Source: Chromatiales bacterium | GTDB taxonomy: Bacteria; Pseudomonadota; Gammaproteobacteria; Thiohalomonadales; Thiohalomonadaceae | Assembly: GCA_003251535.1 (NCBI GenBank) | Contig: QKFD01000130.1 | Coordinates: forward strand, 1-64,000 | Direction: 5' to 3' | DNA length: 64,000 nt | Shown here: one piece after another, positions 1-20,117 of the stretch | Numbering within the stretch: the first letter of the stretch is position 1 | How the letters are laid out: every line of letters begins with the position of its first letter | Made by a program: the position numbers and the translations under genes | The notes under the pieces: model-generated | The model's database searches: none | Told to the model about the DNA's origin: nothing | Seen by the model: the letters and a program-made list of their open reading frames with translations, nothing else

Positions 1-2108
1 CACTGCTCGGCCACCGAGAAGCGCGACTCAAACAGGATCTCCTGCGGCCCGCTCGCCACCCGCTGCTGCACCAGCGGATGGAGACGCGGCGCGGCGCTGG
101 TGACGCGGGTCAGTTTGGGATCGGCCCAGACCCGGTTGCGGCTCAGCGGGTAGGTGGGGAGCGAGAGACGGTAGCGCGGCTCGCCGCTGTAGTAGCGGCG
201 CCAGTCGATATCGGCACCGGCGACATAGAGCTGGGCCAGCGGCGCCAGCACCGCCGGCTGCACGGCCCCGCTCGGCAGCGCGGCCAACAGCGCCGCCGCC
301 TGTTCATTGAGCCCCTTCTTGGCGCTATCGGAGAGGTCCCCCGGCTCCAGTTGGCGCTTCTTGTCGCTCACCATGGTGTGGCTGCCGTAGTAGATCCCGG
401 CCACCTGCGTCTCCCCCTTCAGCACTGCGCCGGCCCGCGCCAGTTGACGCTGGAGATCCAGCTCTGGACTCACCACCAGGGCGAGGCGGTGGGGGTAGTG
501 GCCGCGGCCGGTGTTGAGGGTGTAGCAGAGATCGGCCAGCGCCTGCGGCTGCTGCATCAGGTGGGCACGCAACCGCTCCAGCTGGGTGGTGAGGGCGGCG
601 CGATCGTGGGCGGCGAGGGTGAGGCAGTAGCTGCCGCGCAGCTGGGGCAGCGGCTGCACTGCCGGCGCCTCCTCGATCACCATGTGGCAGTTGGTGTGGC
701 TAAAGCCGAAGGAGCTGAGCGCCGCCCGCCGCGGGCCATCGGTCGCCACCCAGGGCTGCAAGGTGTCGCAGACGTAGAGCGGGCTGTCGAGGAAGTTGAT
801 GTAGGGGTTGGGCTGGCCGAAGTTGATGGTGGGGGCCATCTCGCGGTGTTGGATCGACTTCACCACCTTGAACAGCGAGGCGACCCCGGAGGCGGCCACC
901 AGGTGGCCCATGTTGGTCTTGAGCGAGCCGATGGCGCAGAACTGGCGCTGCTGGGTGAAGCGGCGGAAGGCGCCAGTGAGCCCCTTAAACTCGATGGGGT
1001 CGCCCAGTACCGTGCCGGTGCCGTGGGCCTCGATGTAGTTCAGGCTGGTGGGGTCGATGCCCGCCTTCTGCCAGGCGCGCACGATCACCTCCTCCTGGGT
1101 CTTGGCGTCGGGCGCCGTGAGGCCGCTGGAGGCACCATCGTTGTTGATGGCACTGCCCAGGATCACGGCGTGGATGGGGTCGCGGTCGGCCAGGGCGCGG
1201 GAGAGCCGCTTCAACATCACCACCGCCACCCCCTCACCCCACACCGTGCCGTTGGCGCGGGCGTCGAAGGTGCGGATCACACCGTCGCGGGACTCCACCG
1301 CATCCATCGCCATGGAGCCCTGGAAGCCGCGGCCAAACTCGCCGGTGACGCTCAGATTGATCCCGCCGGCCAGCGCCTGCTCGCACTCGCCGCTCAAGAT
1401 CGACTGGGCCGCCATATGGATGGAGACCAGGCCGGCGGAGCAGGCGGTGTCCACCAACATGCAGGGGCCGTGGAAGTCGAACAGATAGGAGATGCGACTC
1501 GCCATCACGCTCTCCCAGGAGCCAGTGAGCTGCATCGGGTGGCTGACGGTGCAGTAGCGGTAGAGGGAGTAGTTGGTCCCCTCCTTGCCGATGAAAACGC
1601 CGGTGTTGCTGCCGTTGAGGCTCTGGCCGCCGTAGCCGGCATCCTCCATCGCCTCCCAGGTCACCTCCAGCACGGCGCGCTGGTGGGGATCCATGAAGGT
1701 CGCCTCGGCCGGCGGGATGCCGAAGAAGGCGGCGTCGAACTTGTCGATCTCATCCAGGTAACCGGCCGGCGCGTGGGCCTGCTCCAGATGCTCCGGCGGG
1801 ATGGTGGTGTCGATCAGAAACTCGGTGTAGCTGGGGTTGCGCAGGATGTGGTCGAAGTCCTGTTTGCGCGCCCGCGGGAAGTCACGGATGCAGTTGACGC
1901 CGTTGCGCAGCACCTGCCAAAACGCCTCGGCGTCGGCGGCGCGCGGGAAGCGTCCGGCCATGCCGACGATGGCGATGGGTTCGGCGGTGGCGGCCCCCGC
2001 TGCGGGTCGCGTCCCATCCGCCAGCTCGTTCAACAGCCGCTTGGCGTCGTCCTGCGCCAGGGCCCGCTTGGCCACCTGTTCGAGGATATATTTCTTGATC
2101 GCAGACAT
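1..2108 (-). CDS. AT-less type I polyketide synthase, KS-DH visible, 3' end outside window
   Basis: This is the last visible gene of the biosynthetic operon; the frame is open from the ATG at 2108 (MSAIKKYILEQ) to the left edge, giving about 702 residues. The ketosynthase (about residues 40-465) has its active-site Cys in VDTACSAG (about residue 219) and both catalytic His in EAHGTGTVLGDP and KTNMGHL. No acyltransferase follows. There is instead the short linker typical of AT-less modules, and after it (about residue 677, HPLVQQR) the first strand of a dehydratase fold. The gene starts 21 bp after the stop of the upstream PKS, so the two are co-transcribed. It should extend a chain passed from that PKS using a building block loaded in trans. 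Whether KR, ACP or thioesterase domains follow cannot be seen. Confidence 0.93.
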   Translation of the reverse strand, partial: MSAIKKYILEQVAKRALAQDDAKRLLNELADGTRPAAGAATAEPIAIVGMAGRFPRAADAEAFWQVLRNGVNCIRDFPRARKQDFDHILRNPSYTEFLIDTTIPPEHLEQAHAPAGYLDEIDKFDAAFFGIPPAEATFMDPHQRAVLEVTWEAMEDAGYGGQSLNGSNTGVFIGKEGTNYSLYRYCTVSHPMQLTGSWESVMASRISYLFDFHGPCMLVDTACSAGLVSIHMAAQSILSGECEQALAGGINLSVTGEFGRGFQGSMAMDAVESRDGVIRTFDARANGTVWGEGVAVVMLKRLSRALADRDPIHAVILGSAINNDGASSGLTAPDAKTQEEVIVRAWQKAGIDPTSLNYIEAHGTGTVLGDPIEFKGLTGAFRRFTQQRQFCAIGSLKTNMGHLVAASGVASLFKVVKSIQHREMAPTINFGQPNPYINFLDSPLYVCDTLQPWVATDGPRRAALSSFGFSHTNCHMVIEEAPAVQPLPQLRGSYCLTLAAHDRAALTTQLERLRAHLMQQPQALADLCYTLNTGRGHYPHRLALVVSPELDLQRQLARAGAVLKGETQVAGIYYGSHTMVSDKKRQLEPGDLSDSAKKGLNEQAAALLAALPSGAVQPAVLAPLAQLYVAGADIDWRRYYSGEPRYRLSLPTYPLSRNRVWADPKLTRVTSAAPRLHPLVQQRVASGPQEILFESRFSVAEQ

Positions 2109-2129
2109 GTCCGGTTCCGGTGTTGGGGG

Positions 2130-5100
2130 CTAGTGGGAGAGGAATGACGCCGCCTCTTCCGCGCTGATGCTGCCATCGGCGAGTCGAGCCAGGATCGCGT
2201 CGAGGTCGTCCGCGGCGGCAGGCTGCGCCGCGGCCGGCGTCACGCCGAGGGCGGTGCGGAGAAACTCGACCTGTTCGCGCACGGTGGTGTAGGTAAAGAG
2301 ATCGACCACATCCAGGCGGCCGGGGTAGAGCTGCTCATATTCGCGGTAGAGCTGGGTGGTGAGGATGGAGTTACCGCCGAGATCACCGAAGGCGTCATCG
2401 GCCGCCAGCTCGGTCACCCCCAAGATGCGGCCCCATAGCGTCGCCACCTGGCGGGCGATCTCATCCTCCGGCTCCAGCCCCTGCAACAGCACCGTAGCTT
2501 CACTGCCCACCGCCCCGGCGGGACGCTCGCCACTGCGCCGCAGACGGCTGCGCAGTGCCTCCGGCAGCTCGATGCCGAGGGCGGTCAGTGACTCGGCGCT
2601 GGCCCGCGGGTTGAGTTCGCTGGCCACCACCACCGGCGGCAGTTCGCTGTCGTCCGCCAATAGCTGCTCCATCAGCGGCAGCGCCGTGGCGGTGGCGATG
2701 GGGGTGAAGATCTCCTGCTCATCCACCGCGCCGTACTCCACCGCGATCCCCACCTCGCGCCAGGCCGGCCAGCAGACCGCCAGCGCCGGCAGACCGAGCT
2801 GCCGACGGTGGTGGGCGAGGGCATCGAGGTAGGCGTTGCCGGCGGTGTAGTCGCTCTGCCCCGGGGCGCGCAGCACCGTCGCCACCGAGGAGTACATGAT
2901 GAAGAAGTCGAGCGGGTCGCCGCGGGTCAGCCGGTGGAGCGCCAGCGCCCCCGCCATCTTCGGCGCCACCACCTGGTCAAAGGTGGCCGCCGACTTGCTG
3001 TGCAGGAACCCCGCGCCGGCACGGCCGGCGGCGTGGATGACGCCGTTGATGCGGCCGAAGCGGGTGCGCAGGGTGTCGATCACCCGCTCCAGCTGGAGCG
3101 GATCGCCGACATCAACGGCGACGCACTCCAGCTGTGCCCCCGCCTCACTGATGGCCAGCAGGCGGCTGAGACGACGGCGGAGCCGCTCCGGGGTGGCGGG
3201 GTCGAGGGCGAGATCCTCCCACTCGTCCCGCGGCGGCAGCGGCGTGCTGGCGATGAGCGCCAACTTGACCGGGCCACGCGCCGCCAGCAGCGCCGCCAAC
3301 TCCAGACCGAGGGCACCACTGCCGCCGGTGATGAGGTAGATCCCCTCCGGGTGAGGAGTGAAAGAGCGCGGGGTGGGGGCCGGCAGCCCCTCCAGCCGCT
3401 CGCGGTAGCGCTGGCCAGCGCGCCAGACGGCGAGGTCACCACTCGCAGCGGCGGCCAGTTCGGCTAGCAGCTGCGGCGCGGCCGGCAGTTGATCCGCATC
3501 GACACAGCGCCACGGCAGCTGCGGATTCTCCAAGCGGACGATGCGGGCCAGCGCCGCCAAGGCGGCGATGTGGGGGCGGACCCCGGCGGCGCCGTGGTTC
3601 TCCACCACAAAGCCACCACGGGTCAACAGCAGCGCGGCGTCGGCCCGCAGCCGCTGCTGGCCACAGCCCTGCACCAGTTCAGTGAGATCGTGCAGCAGGG
3701 CGCTGGGGTGATCGATCAGCCCCGGCGCCGGCTCGCTGGCGGACCAGCCCAGGGCGTAGATGATGCCGCCCAACCGGCGGCCGGCCAGCGCCGCCAGCGC
3801 CGTGTCGTAGCCCTCTGCCGGCCGCACCAGCTCCAACAGCTCCACCCCCGCTGCGCGCCACTGGGCAGCCAGTTCGGCCAGCTCGGCATCCGCCTCCCGT
3901 ACCAGCAGCAGCGGGCCGGCCAAGGGGCCGGCCGGCGGCAGCGGATCGGCCGCTGGCACCAACCGCAGGGCGTGCCAGAGCGAACCGACCGGCTCGCGCC
4001 CCAGGGCGCCGGCCGCCACCCGCTTGACGGTGTAGTCGCTGGCGCGGGCGCAGAGGCTGCCGTCGGCGCTGAGCAGTTCGATGTCGAGATGGAACGCCTC
4101 CGCCGAGTGGCCCGGCTTACGCCGCAGATAGGCGTAGAACTCCGCCGGCAGCGGGCGGAAGATCTCCAGCCGCTTGTAGGAGAAGGGGAGATATAGCTCC
4201 CCCTCCCCCGCCAGGTGGTTGGCGGCGTTGACCGCGGTGTCGAGCAGCGCCGGGTGGCAGTGGTAACGCGCCTCCTCGCCACGGTAGGGCTCGGCCAGGG
4301 CGAGCTGTACCAGCAGGGTGTCGCGGGCGGCGTTGGTCCACGCCTGCTGCACCGAGAGGTTCCAGCGATCGCCGATCACCAGACCGCGCTGCTCATCCTC
4401 GCTATGGCTGTACCCCATCCCCTCCGGCAGCGCTGCGCGCAGCTCGGCCACGGCGCGCGCGGTGGCGGGCTCGGTGGTAAACCGCAGCTGCGCCTCGGCG
4501 TGGATCTCCCACTCGCCACTCGGCGCCTGGCTCACCACCTGGAGCTGTCGCCGCCCCCCCTCGCCCTCGCTCACCTGGAGCTGGACGTTGCGCCGCTCCT
4601 CGGTGGCGAGGGCGAGCGGTTGCAGGAAGAGCAGCTGCTCGATGGTGAGCGGCGGCAGCGCGCCGCCGTGGAGCTGGGCGGCCACCTCCAGCACCATCTC
4701 GATGAAGCCGGTGCCCGGAAGGATGTAACTCCCCTGCACCTGATGCTCCGCCAGCTCCCAGTGGCTCTGGACGCCGAGATCGGCCTCATAGATGCGCAGC
4801 CCGCGGCTCGCCACCGCGCAGCGATCCAGTAACGGATGGCGGAACTGTTTGGCGCTGGCGCGTTGCGCCAAGCGCTCGCCGGCGCCGGTGGTGGAGACCC
4901 AACAACGGATACGGGCGAAGGGGTAGCTGGGCAGCGGGATGCGGTGGCAGGCGAGGGACCCATACCAGCGCTCCCACTCAAAGTCGGCGCCGCGCACATA
5001 GAGCGCCGCCGCCTCATCCAGCAGGGGGCCGCGCTCCGCCACCGCGCCGCTGCGCAGCGCCCGCTCGGTGAGGTCGCGGGCGGCGCGGTCGAGCTGCTTC

Positions 5101-6875
5101 TTGGCGCCGTCGCCCAGTAGTCCCGCCTCCCCCTCTTGGGCGCGCCGCTCATCCACCCGGCGGAAGCTGCCGCTCACCACCGCCGCCGGCAGCTGGGCCA
5201 TGCCCTGCCCCTGGAGGGCGGCCAGCAGCTCGCGCAGCTCCTCCAAACCGTGGAAGCGGATCGCCAGCCGGTGGTGGTGGTGTAGCCGCCCCACCGCGGC
5301 GGTGAAGCAGAGGTCCTCGGCGCGGCCGGTGAACTGTTTCAGGTGGCGCTGCCAACTGGCGATGAGCCGCTCCAGCGAGTGATCGGACATGGCCGAGAGC
5401 AGCAGCAGATGGGGACCGCCGAAGTCGGCACCCCGCGCCGCCGGTGCCGGCGGCTCCTCCAGGATGACGTGGCAGTTGGTACCACTCAGGCCGAAGGAGT
5501 TGATGCCGGCGCGACGCGGCGCACCGGCCGCTACCGACCACGGCCGCAGCACGTCGTTGACGTAGACCGGCCCGCTCTCGAAGGCGATCTTGCGGTTGGG
5601 ACGGGCGAAGTGGAGGCTGGCCGGGATCTGGCGGTGTTGCATCGCCAACACCATCTTCGCCACCCCGGCGAGACCGGCGGCGTTGTCGAGGTGACCGACG
5701 TTGCTCTTCACACTGCCGATGGCGCAGTACTGGCGCCGCTGGGAGTAGCGGCCATAGGCGCGGCCGATGGCGCTCACCTCGATGGGGTCGCCCAACTTGG
5801 TGGCGGTGCCGTGGGCCTCAAAGCAGGAGATGGTCTGCGGATCGATCTCCGCCTCCTCCAGGGCGTGGAGGATGAGCGCCTCCTGGGCCGCCATGTTGGG
5901 GGCGGTGATCCCCACCGACAGCCCATCCTGGTTGATGGCGCTACCGGCCACCACGGCGTGGATGGTGTCGCCGTCGGCCAGCGCCCGCTCCAGCGGTTTC
6001 AAGACAAAGGCGAGCACCCCTTCGGCCCCGGAGGTCCCTTCACTGCTGTCGTCGAAGGTGCGGGTGCGGCCGTCGTGGGCCATGGTGGCCTGGATATCTT
6101 TGATACCGATCCCCAGCTCCGGGTCGTCGGCCACCGGCACCAGATCCACCTTCACCGCACCGGCCACCGCCATCTCACACTCCCCCGCCAGCAGGCTGCG
6201 GCAGGCGAGGTGGAGCGCCACCAGCCCCGAGGAGCAGGCGGTATCCACCATCAGGCTGGGGCCGCGCAGATCGAGGTGGTAGGCGAGGCGACTGGCGATG
6301 ATCGACTTGACGTTGCCCACCACCGACACCTCCGGTGCGTCGGGGGCGTGGGTGCGCACGATGTCGCGGTAGTCGGCGCCGAAGTCGGCGCTGAAGCCGA
6401 CAAACACCCCGGTGGCGGATCCCTTGACCCCCTCGCCACCGTAACCGGCGTGCTCCAGCGCCGCCCAGGCGGTCTCCAAAAAGAGCCGCTGGTTGGGGTC
6501 CATCAGGTTGGCCTCCTGCTTGGCGAGGCCAAAGAATCGGTGGTCGAACTTATCCACCTCGCTGAGGAACGACTCGCGGAACAGGTGCAGCGGCCGGCTG
6601 CCGGAGTGGACCCCCTTCAGGCGCAGGTAGTCGCTGAGATCCGCCTCCCGCGCCGGCGGCAGCCGGCGCCGGGTGGTGCGACCATCCCGCAGCAGCTCCC
6701 AGAAGGCGGCGAGATCCTCACAGCCGGCGATGCGACCGGCGAGGCCGATGATCGCCACCCGCGGCCGTCCCGCGGCCGCCGCCAGCGGCTCCACGGCGAT
6801 GGTCTCCTCCCCCGCCAGGGAGAGGAGGTTGTCCAGCCCAAGGCTGGAGAGATCAGCATCCGCCAGGGTGCTCAT
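2130..6875 (-). CDS. AT-less type I polyketide synthase module KS-DH-KR-ACP
   Basis: A 1581-residue single-module PKS. The KS (about 35-460) has Cys in VDTACSSG (about residue 213) and His in EAHGTATKLGDP and KSNVGHLD. No AT follows. The DH (about 680-960) has HQVQGSYILP, matching HxxxGxxxxP, but the second motif reads DTAVN where Gln or His normally follows the Asp. The KR (about 970-1400 with its structural half) has TGGSGALG and the Ser and Tyr of YSSVA and DYTAGNAY; the LDD motif of B-type KRs is not evident. The ACP (about 1465-1535) carries its phosphopantetheine Ser in GGNS. The ATG at 6875 has GGAGAA seven bases upstream. The missing AT is probably supplied by the adjacent stand-alone acyltransferase. 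The expected product step is extension, ketoreduction and possibly dehydration. Confidence 0.94.
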   Translation of the reverse strand: MSTLADADLSSLGLDNLLSLAGEETIAVEPLAAAAGRPRVAIIGLAGRIAGCEDLAAFWELLRDGRTTRRRLPPAREADLSDYLRLKGVHSGSRPLHLFRESFLSEVDKFDHRFFGLAKQEANLMDPNQRLFLETAWAALEHAGYGGEGVKGSATGVFVGFSADFGADYRDIVRTHAPDAPEVSVVGNVKSIIASRLAYHLDLRGPSLMVDTACSSGLVALHLACRSLLAGECEMAVAGAVKVDLVPVADDPELGIGIKDIQATMAHDGRTRTFDDSSEGTSGAEGVLAFVLKPLERALADGDTIHAVVAGSAINQDGLSVGITAPNMAAQEALILHALEEAEIDPQTISCFEAHGTATKLGDPIEVSAIGRAYGRYSQRRQYCAIGSVKSNVGHLDNAAGLAGVAKMVLAMQHRQIPASLHFARPNRKIAFESGPVYVNDVLRPWSVAAGAPRRAGINSFGLSGTNCHVILEEPPAPAARGADFGGPHLLLLSAMSDHSLERLIASWQRHLKQFTGRAEDLCFTAAVGRLHHHHRLAIRFHGLEELRELLAALQGQGMAQLPAAVVSGSFRRVDERRAQEGEAGLLGDGAKKQLDRAARDLTERALRSGAVAERGPLLDEAAALYVRGADFEWERWYGSLACHRIPLPSYPFARIRCWVSTTGAGERLAQRASAKQFRHPLLDRCAVASRGLRIYEADLGVQSHWELAEHQVQGSYILPGTGFIEMVLEVAAQLHGGALPPLTIEQLLFLQPLALATEERRNVQLQVSEGEGGRRQLQVVSQAPSGEWEIHAEAQLRFTTEPATARAVAELRAALPEGMGYSHSEDEQRGLVIGDRWNLSVQQAWTNAARDTLLVQLALAEPYRGEEARYHCHPALLDTAVNAANHLAGEGELYLPFSYKRLEIFRPLPAEFYAYLRRKPGHSAEAFHLDIELLSADGSLCARASDYTVKRVAAGALGREPVGSLWHALRLVPAADPLPPAGPLAGPLLLVREADAELAELAAQWRAAGVELLELVRPAEGYDTALAALAGRRLGGIIYALGWSASEPAPGLIDHPSALLHDLTELVQGCGQQRLRADAALLLTRGGFVVENHGAAGVRPHIAALAALARIVRLENPQLPWRCVDADQLPAAPQLLAELAAAASGDLAVWRAGQRYRERLEGLPAPTPRSFTPHPEGIYLITGGSGALGLELAALLAARGPVKLALIASTPLPPRDEWEDLALDPATPERLRRRLSRLLAISEAGAQLECVAVDVGDPLQLERVIDTLRTRFGRINGVIHAAGRAGAGFLHSKSAATFDQVVAPKMAGALALHRLTRGDPLDFFIMYSSVATVLRAPGQSDYTAGNAYLDALAHHRRQLGLPALAVCWPAWREVGIAVEYGAVDEQEIFTPIATATALPLMEQLLADDSELPPVVVASELNPRASAESLTALGIELPEALRSRLRRSGERPAGAVGSEATVLLQGLEPEDEIARQVATLWGRILGVTELAADDAFGDLGGNSILTTQLYREYEQLYPGRLDVVDLFTYTTVREQVEFLRTALGVTPAAAQPAAADDLDAILARLADGSISAEEAASFLSH

Positions 6876-6904
6876 CGCGCCATTCTCCAGTCGTCGCTCG
6901 GTGG

Positions 6905-8170
6905 TTAGGCCGCGGCCCGCCGCGGTGTCCAGTCGGCCAGCTCACCGACACCCGTGGTCTCCAGGATCTGGGCGAAACGCCACTCCTGCTCCTCCTCTGG
7001 CGTCCCCTTGGTGGTGAAGATCTGGGCCAGCAGATCGAGGGCCGAGCGCATCTCCGGCTCGGTGGCCTCGCGCCCCTCCCGCTCCAGCCCCTCTTGCAGC
7101 GCCTGGAGCTGGCGGTAGGGGAGCACCACCCCCTGCTGGTAGGCGGCGTCATCCCAGTTCTGGTTGCGGGTGCAGACCGCCACCGCCATACACTTGGCGA
7201 TGAGCGACGGCCGCTCCTGCATGGCGCGCAGGTCGGCGGCAAACTCCTGCTCGATGAGCGGCTGATCCTCCTCCTCATCGAGGGCGTAGGCCTTGGCCCC
7301 CGGCAGGTTGTTGAGCACCAACCGCTTCAGCACACTGCGCGGCCCCGCCTCTAAGAAGAGATCGACCCCTTCGGCGTGCAGCCACTGCATGGTGTCCACC
7401 CACTGCACCGAGGCGGTGAGCTGGCGCACCAGGGCGGCGGCGATCTCCTCCGGCTCGCCGTGGGGACGGGCATCGACATTGGCGATCACCGGGATGCGCG
7501 GCCGCTGGATGGTGATGGCGCGCAGCTGCGCCGCCAACGCCTCTGCCGCCGGCGCCATGAAGGGGCTGTGGAACGGGCCGCTCACCTTGAGTGGGATGAT
7601 GTTGCCGCCCGCCTGTTTGAGCGCCTCACCGGCCCGCTCCAGCGCCGCCAGGCTGCCGGAGAGGACCGCCTGGGTGGGGGCGTTGCGATTGGCGATCACC
7701 AGCTCACTGCCGAAGCCGGGCAGCGCCTGGCAGATCGCCTCCACCTGCTCCAGCTCCAGCTTGGTGACGGCGTGCATCCCCGCCCCGCCCGCCTCACCGC
7801 AGCGGCTCATCGCCAGGCCACGCTGACGCGCCAGGCGCAGGCCATCCTCCAGACCGATCGCCTCCGCCGCCACCAGGGCGGTCAACTCGCCCAGGCTGTG
7901 GCCCGCCAGGAAGGCGGGGTTGAGACCACTGCGGGCGCGGAAGTGGCGATACTCCGCCAGGCCGCAGAGCAGGAGTGCCGGCTGGGTGTTCTCGGTGAGG
8001 TTGAGGGCGTCGCCATGGCCGGCAAAACAGAGCTGCTGCATATCCATATCGAGCACCTGCGAGGCGCTATCGAACAGCTCGCGGACCTGCGCGTCGCGCT
8101 CGAACAGCTGGCGGCCCATGCCGACATATTGAGATCCCTGCCCAGAAAACAGCACCGCAATGCGCTTCAT
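6905..8170 (-). CDS. Stand-alone (trans-acting) acyltransferase for the PKS
   Basis: A 421-residue discrete acyltransferase of the FabD/trans-AT type, expected to load malonyl or another extender onto carrier proteins of AT-less PKS modules. It begins MKRIAVLFSGQGSQ, has the nucleophile motif GHSLGE and, further on, SGPFHSPFM, the pattern seen in trans-ATs (animal and cis-ATs differ here). After the AT fold (about residue 290) comes an extra C-terminal region of about 120 residues (CMAVAVCTRNQNWD, then a helical part), which many PKS-associated trans-ATs also have. It lies between the megasynthase (122 bp downstream of it) and the AT-less PKS genes, so serving those two is the simplest reading. 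Its substrate is not evident; hydroxymalonyl-ACP from the neighbouring Fkb-like genes is an alternative to malonyl-CoA. Confidence 0.93.
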   Translation of the reverse strand: MKRIAVLFSGQGSQYVGMGRQLFERDAQVRELFDSASQVLDMDMQQLCFAGHGDALNLTENTQPALLLCGLAEYRHFRARSGLNPAFLAGHSLGELTALVAAEAIGLEDGLRLARQRGLAMSRCGEAGGAGMHAVTKLELEQVEAICQALPGFGSELVIANRNAPTQAVLSGSLAALERAGEALKQAGGNIIPLKVSGPFHSPFMAPAAEALAAQLRAITIQRPRIPVIANVDARPHGEPEEIAAALVRQLTASVQWVDTMQWLHAEGVDLFLEAGPRSVLKRLVLNNLPGAKAYALDEEEDQPLIEQEFAADLRAMQERPSLIAKCMAVAVCTRNQNWDDAAYQQGVVLPYRQLQALQEGLEREGREATEPEMRSALDLLAQIFTTKGTPEEEQEWRFAQILETTGVGELADWTPRRAAA

Positions 8171-8292
8171 GACTCACTCCCCAAAATGTTCATCCAAAGA
8201 TTGAGCAATGGGCCGCCTCGCCACGCGGACTGGCGCCCCCTCTCCCACGGTTATCTCGTTCTGCCGCGCGGCGCCTGGGCGCCGCCGCGACC

Positions 8293-18654
<10,362 letters not shown>

Positions 18655-18655
18655 C

Positions 18656-19828
18656 TCACCCGCGAGCAGCGCGGGCGACCTCCCTTTTTGGTGGCAACAC
18701 GCGATAGCGACGCACGCCGTAGTCAGAGATCAGCATCTGCTGGATCTGCGTCGAACCTTCAATAATCTCCAGCACCTTCGCCTCTCGATAGAGGCGGGCC
18801 ACCGGATACTCCTCCGAGATGCCGTTGGCGCCCAGCAGCTGCACCGCATCGGAGGTGATCTGGACGCCGAGGCGCGAGGTGACGTACTTGGCCACATTGA
18901 CCTCGTTGACCGCCTCGTCGGCGGCGGCGTCGATCGCCCGCCCCACCTTCTCGCACAGCGCCCGTCCCACCTGGACGCCGGCCACGGCGTCGGTGAGCAT
19001 CGCCTGCACCAGCTGATGCTGGCGCAGCTTCTTGCCAAACTGCTCCCGCTTGCGGGCGTAACCCACCATCTCCTCCAGCGCCGCCTCGGCGAGGGAGACG
19101 CCGGCCCAGGCGATGCTGTAGCGGCCGTAGAAGAGGGCGGTGTTGGCGACGAAGCTAAAGCCTGCCCCCAGCCGTCCCACCAGGGCCGACTGCGGTACCA
19201 GCACCTGGTCGAGATCGATCTCCGCCAGGTGGGCACCACGGCTCGCCATCAGCCCGTGCAGCGGCCGGGTGGTGAGCCCGGGGGTGCCCCGCTCCACCAA
19301 GAAGGCGCTCATCTGGCCGTCACAGCTGGCCATTACCAAGAAGAGATCGGCGATGGCGCCGTAGGTGATCCAGCGCTTGCGACCATTCAGCAGAAAACCG
19401 CCAGCGACGGCCTGATAGTGGGTGCGCACCGAGGAGGCATCGGAGCCGATCTCCGGCTCGGTGAGGGCGAAGCAGGCGAGCTTCTCGCCCCGTGCCAGCA
19501 GCGGCAGATAGTGGCGCTTCTGCTCGGCGTCGCCGAGCCGCGCCAGGGTCTCCCCCACCAGGCTGGTGTGGACCGTAAGGATGGCGCGGGTGGAGGGGCA
19601 GCCCTTGCCGATGGCCACCGTCAGCTCGCCATAGTCGAGGGCATCGAGGCCGCTGCCGCCATACTCTGGCGGCAGCCGGGCACCGAGGAAACCCAGCTCC
19701 GCCATCTGCGCCAACACCTCGCGCGGTACCGCCGCCTCACTGTCGAAGCGCCCGGCCTGCGGTCGCAGCACCTCATCGGCAAAGGTGCGCGCCTGCGCCA
19801 CCATCGGATGCACGGCTTGGGCAACCAT
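18656..19828 (-). CDS. Acyl-CoA dehydrogenase family protein, FkbI-like (extender-unit biosynthesis)
   Basis: A 390-residue flavin acyl-CoA dehydrogenase. The family fold is clear from motifs such as CFALTEPEIGSDA, the RKRWITYG strand, and the C-terminal QLLGANGISEEYPVARLYRE segment with GSTQIQ. In FK520, ansamitocin and zwittermicin clusters, the homologue oxidises a carrier-bound glyceryl-derived unit during synthesis of hydroxymalonyl- or methoxymalonyl-ACP. That role is inferred here from the surrounding genes: the small ACP ends 2 bp upstream and the FkbH-like and FkbK-like genes precede it. The spacing of 1 bp to the megasynthase implies translational coupling. A general fatty-acid oxidation role is less likely in this context. 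Confidence 0.9.
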   Translation of the reverse strand: MVAQAVHPMVAQARTFADEVLRPQAGRFDSEAAVPREVLAQMAELGFLGARLPPEYGGSGLDALDYGELTVAIGKGCPSTRAILTVHTSLVGETLARLGDAEQKRHYLPLLARGEKLACFALTEPEIGSDASSVRTHYQAVAGGFLLNGRKRWITYGAIADLFLVMASCDGQMSAFLVERGTPGLTTRPLHGLMASRGAHLAEIDLDQVLVPQSALVGRLGAGFSFVANTALFYGRYSIAWAGVSLAEAALEEMVGYARKREQFGKKLRQHQLVQAMLTDAVAGVQVGRALCEKVGRAIDAAADEAVNEVNVAKYVTSRLGVQITSDAVQLLGANGISEEYPVARLYREAKVLEIIEGSTQIQQMLISDYGVRRYRVLPPKREVARAARG

Positions 19829-19830
19829 GA

Positions 19831-20094
19831 TCAGGCAGCGCTCCGATATTTCTGGATGAGGGCCGACATGGCATCGATGGAGCTGAAGTTGGGCAGCACG
19901 ATATCCTCATCGGCCACCGTGATGCCGCTGATGGACTCGATGAAGTTGAGCAGCCGCATGGCAAACAGCGACGAGACGTAGCCGAGGCGGAAGATGTTGT
20001 CGTCGTCCTTCAGCGCCACCTCATCGTCAACATTCATGTTAGCCTCGACGAACTCGCGGATCTGCTGACACAGTGCGTTGAACTGGTTATCCAT
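19831..20094 (-). CDS. Discrete acyl carrier protein, FkbJ-like
   Basis: An 87-residue acidic carrier protein starting MDNQFNALCQQ. The probable phosphopantetheine site is the second Ser of LGYVSSLFAMRLL; in FkbJ/ZmaD-type ACPs this reads L-G-(F/Y)-V-(N/D)-S-L-F-A, so the residue before the Ser differs slightly. The family carries the three-carbon unit while it is converted from glyceryl- to hydroxymalonyl-ACP. It sits between the FkbH-like gene (start of this gene 23 bp after its stop) and the dehydrogenase (2 bp). Confidence 0.9.
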   Translation of the reverse strand: MDNQFNALCQQIREFVEANMNVDDEVALKDDDNIFRLGYVSSLFAMRLLNFIESISGITVADEDIVLPNFSSIDAMSALIQKYRSAA

Positions 20095-20117
20095 GACTTA
20101 TATATCCCCTGACTGAT

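Noticed and set aside
78-2147. Long plus-strand open frame of 689 codons
   Set aside because: It is the antisense shadow of the AT-less PKS, whose minus-strand frame carries all KS motifs. The plus-strand product is low-complexity (rich in Gly, Val, His, Arg) and has no family resemblance.
5343-6908. Plus-strand open frame of 521 codons opposite the second PKS
   Set aside because: High GC keeps antisense frames open; composition is typical of shadows, and the opposite strand encodes a complete KS.
8171-8292. GC-rich palindrome (GCGGCGCC/GGCGCCGC) between the megasynthase and the trans-AT gene
   Set aside because: A short stem with almost no loop in very GC-rich DNA; no T tract, and a terminator there would cut the operon.
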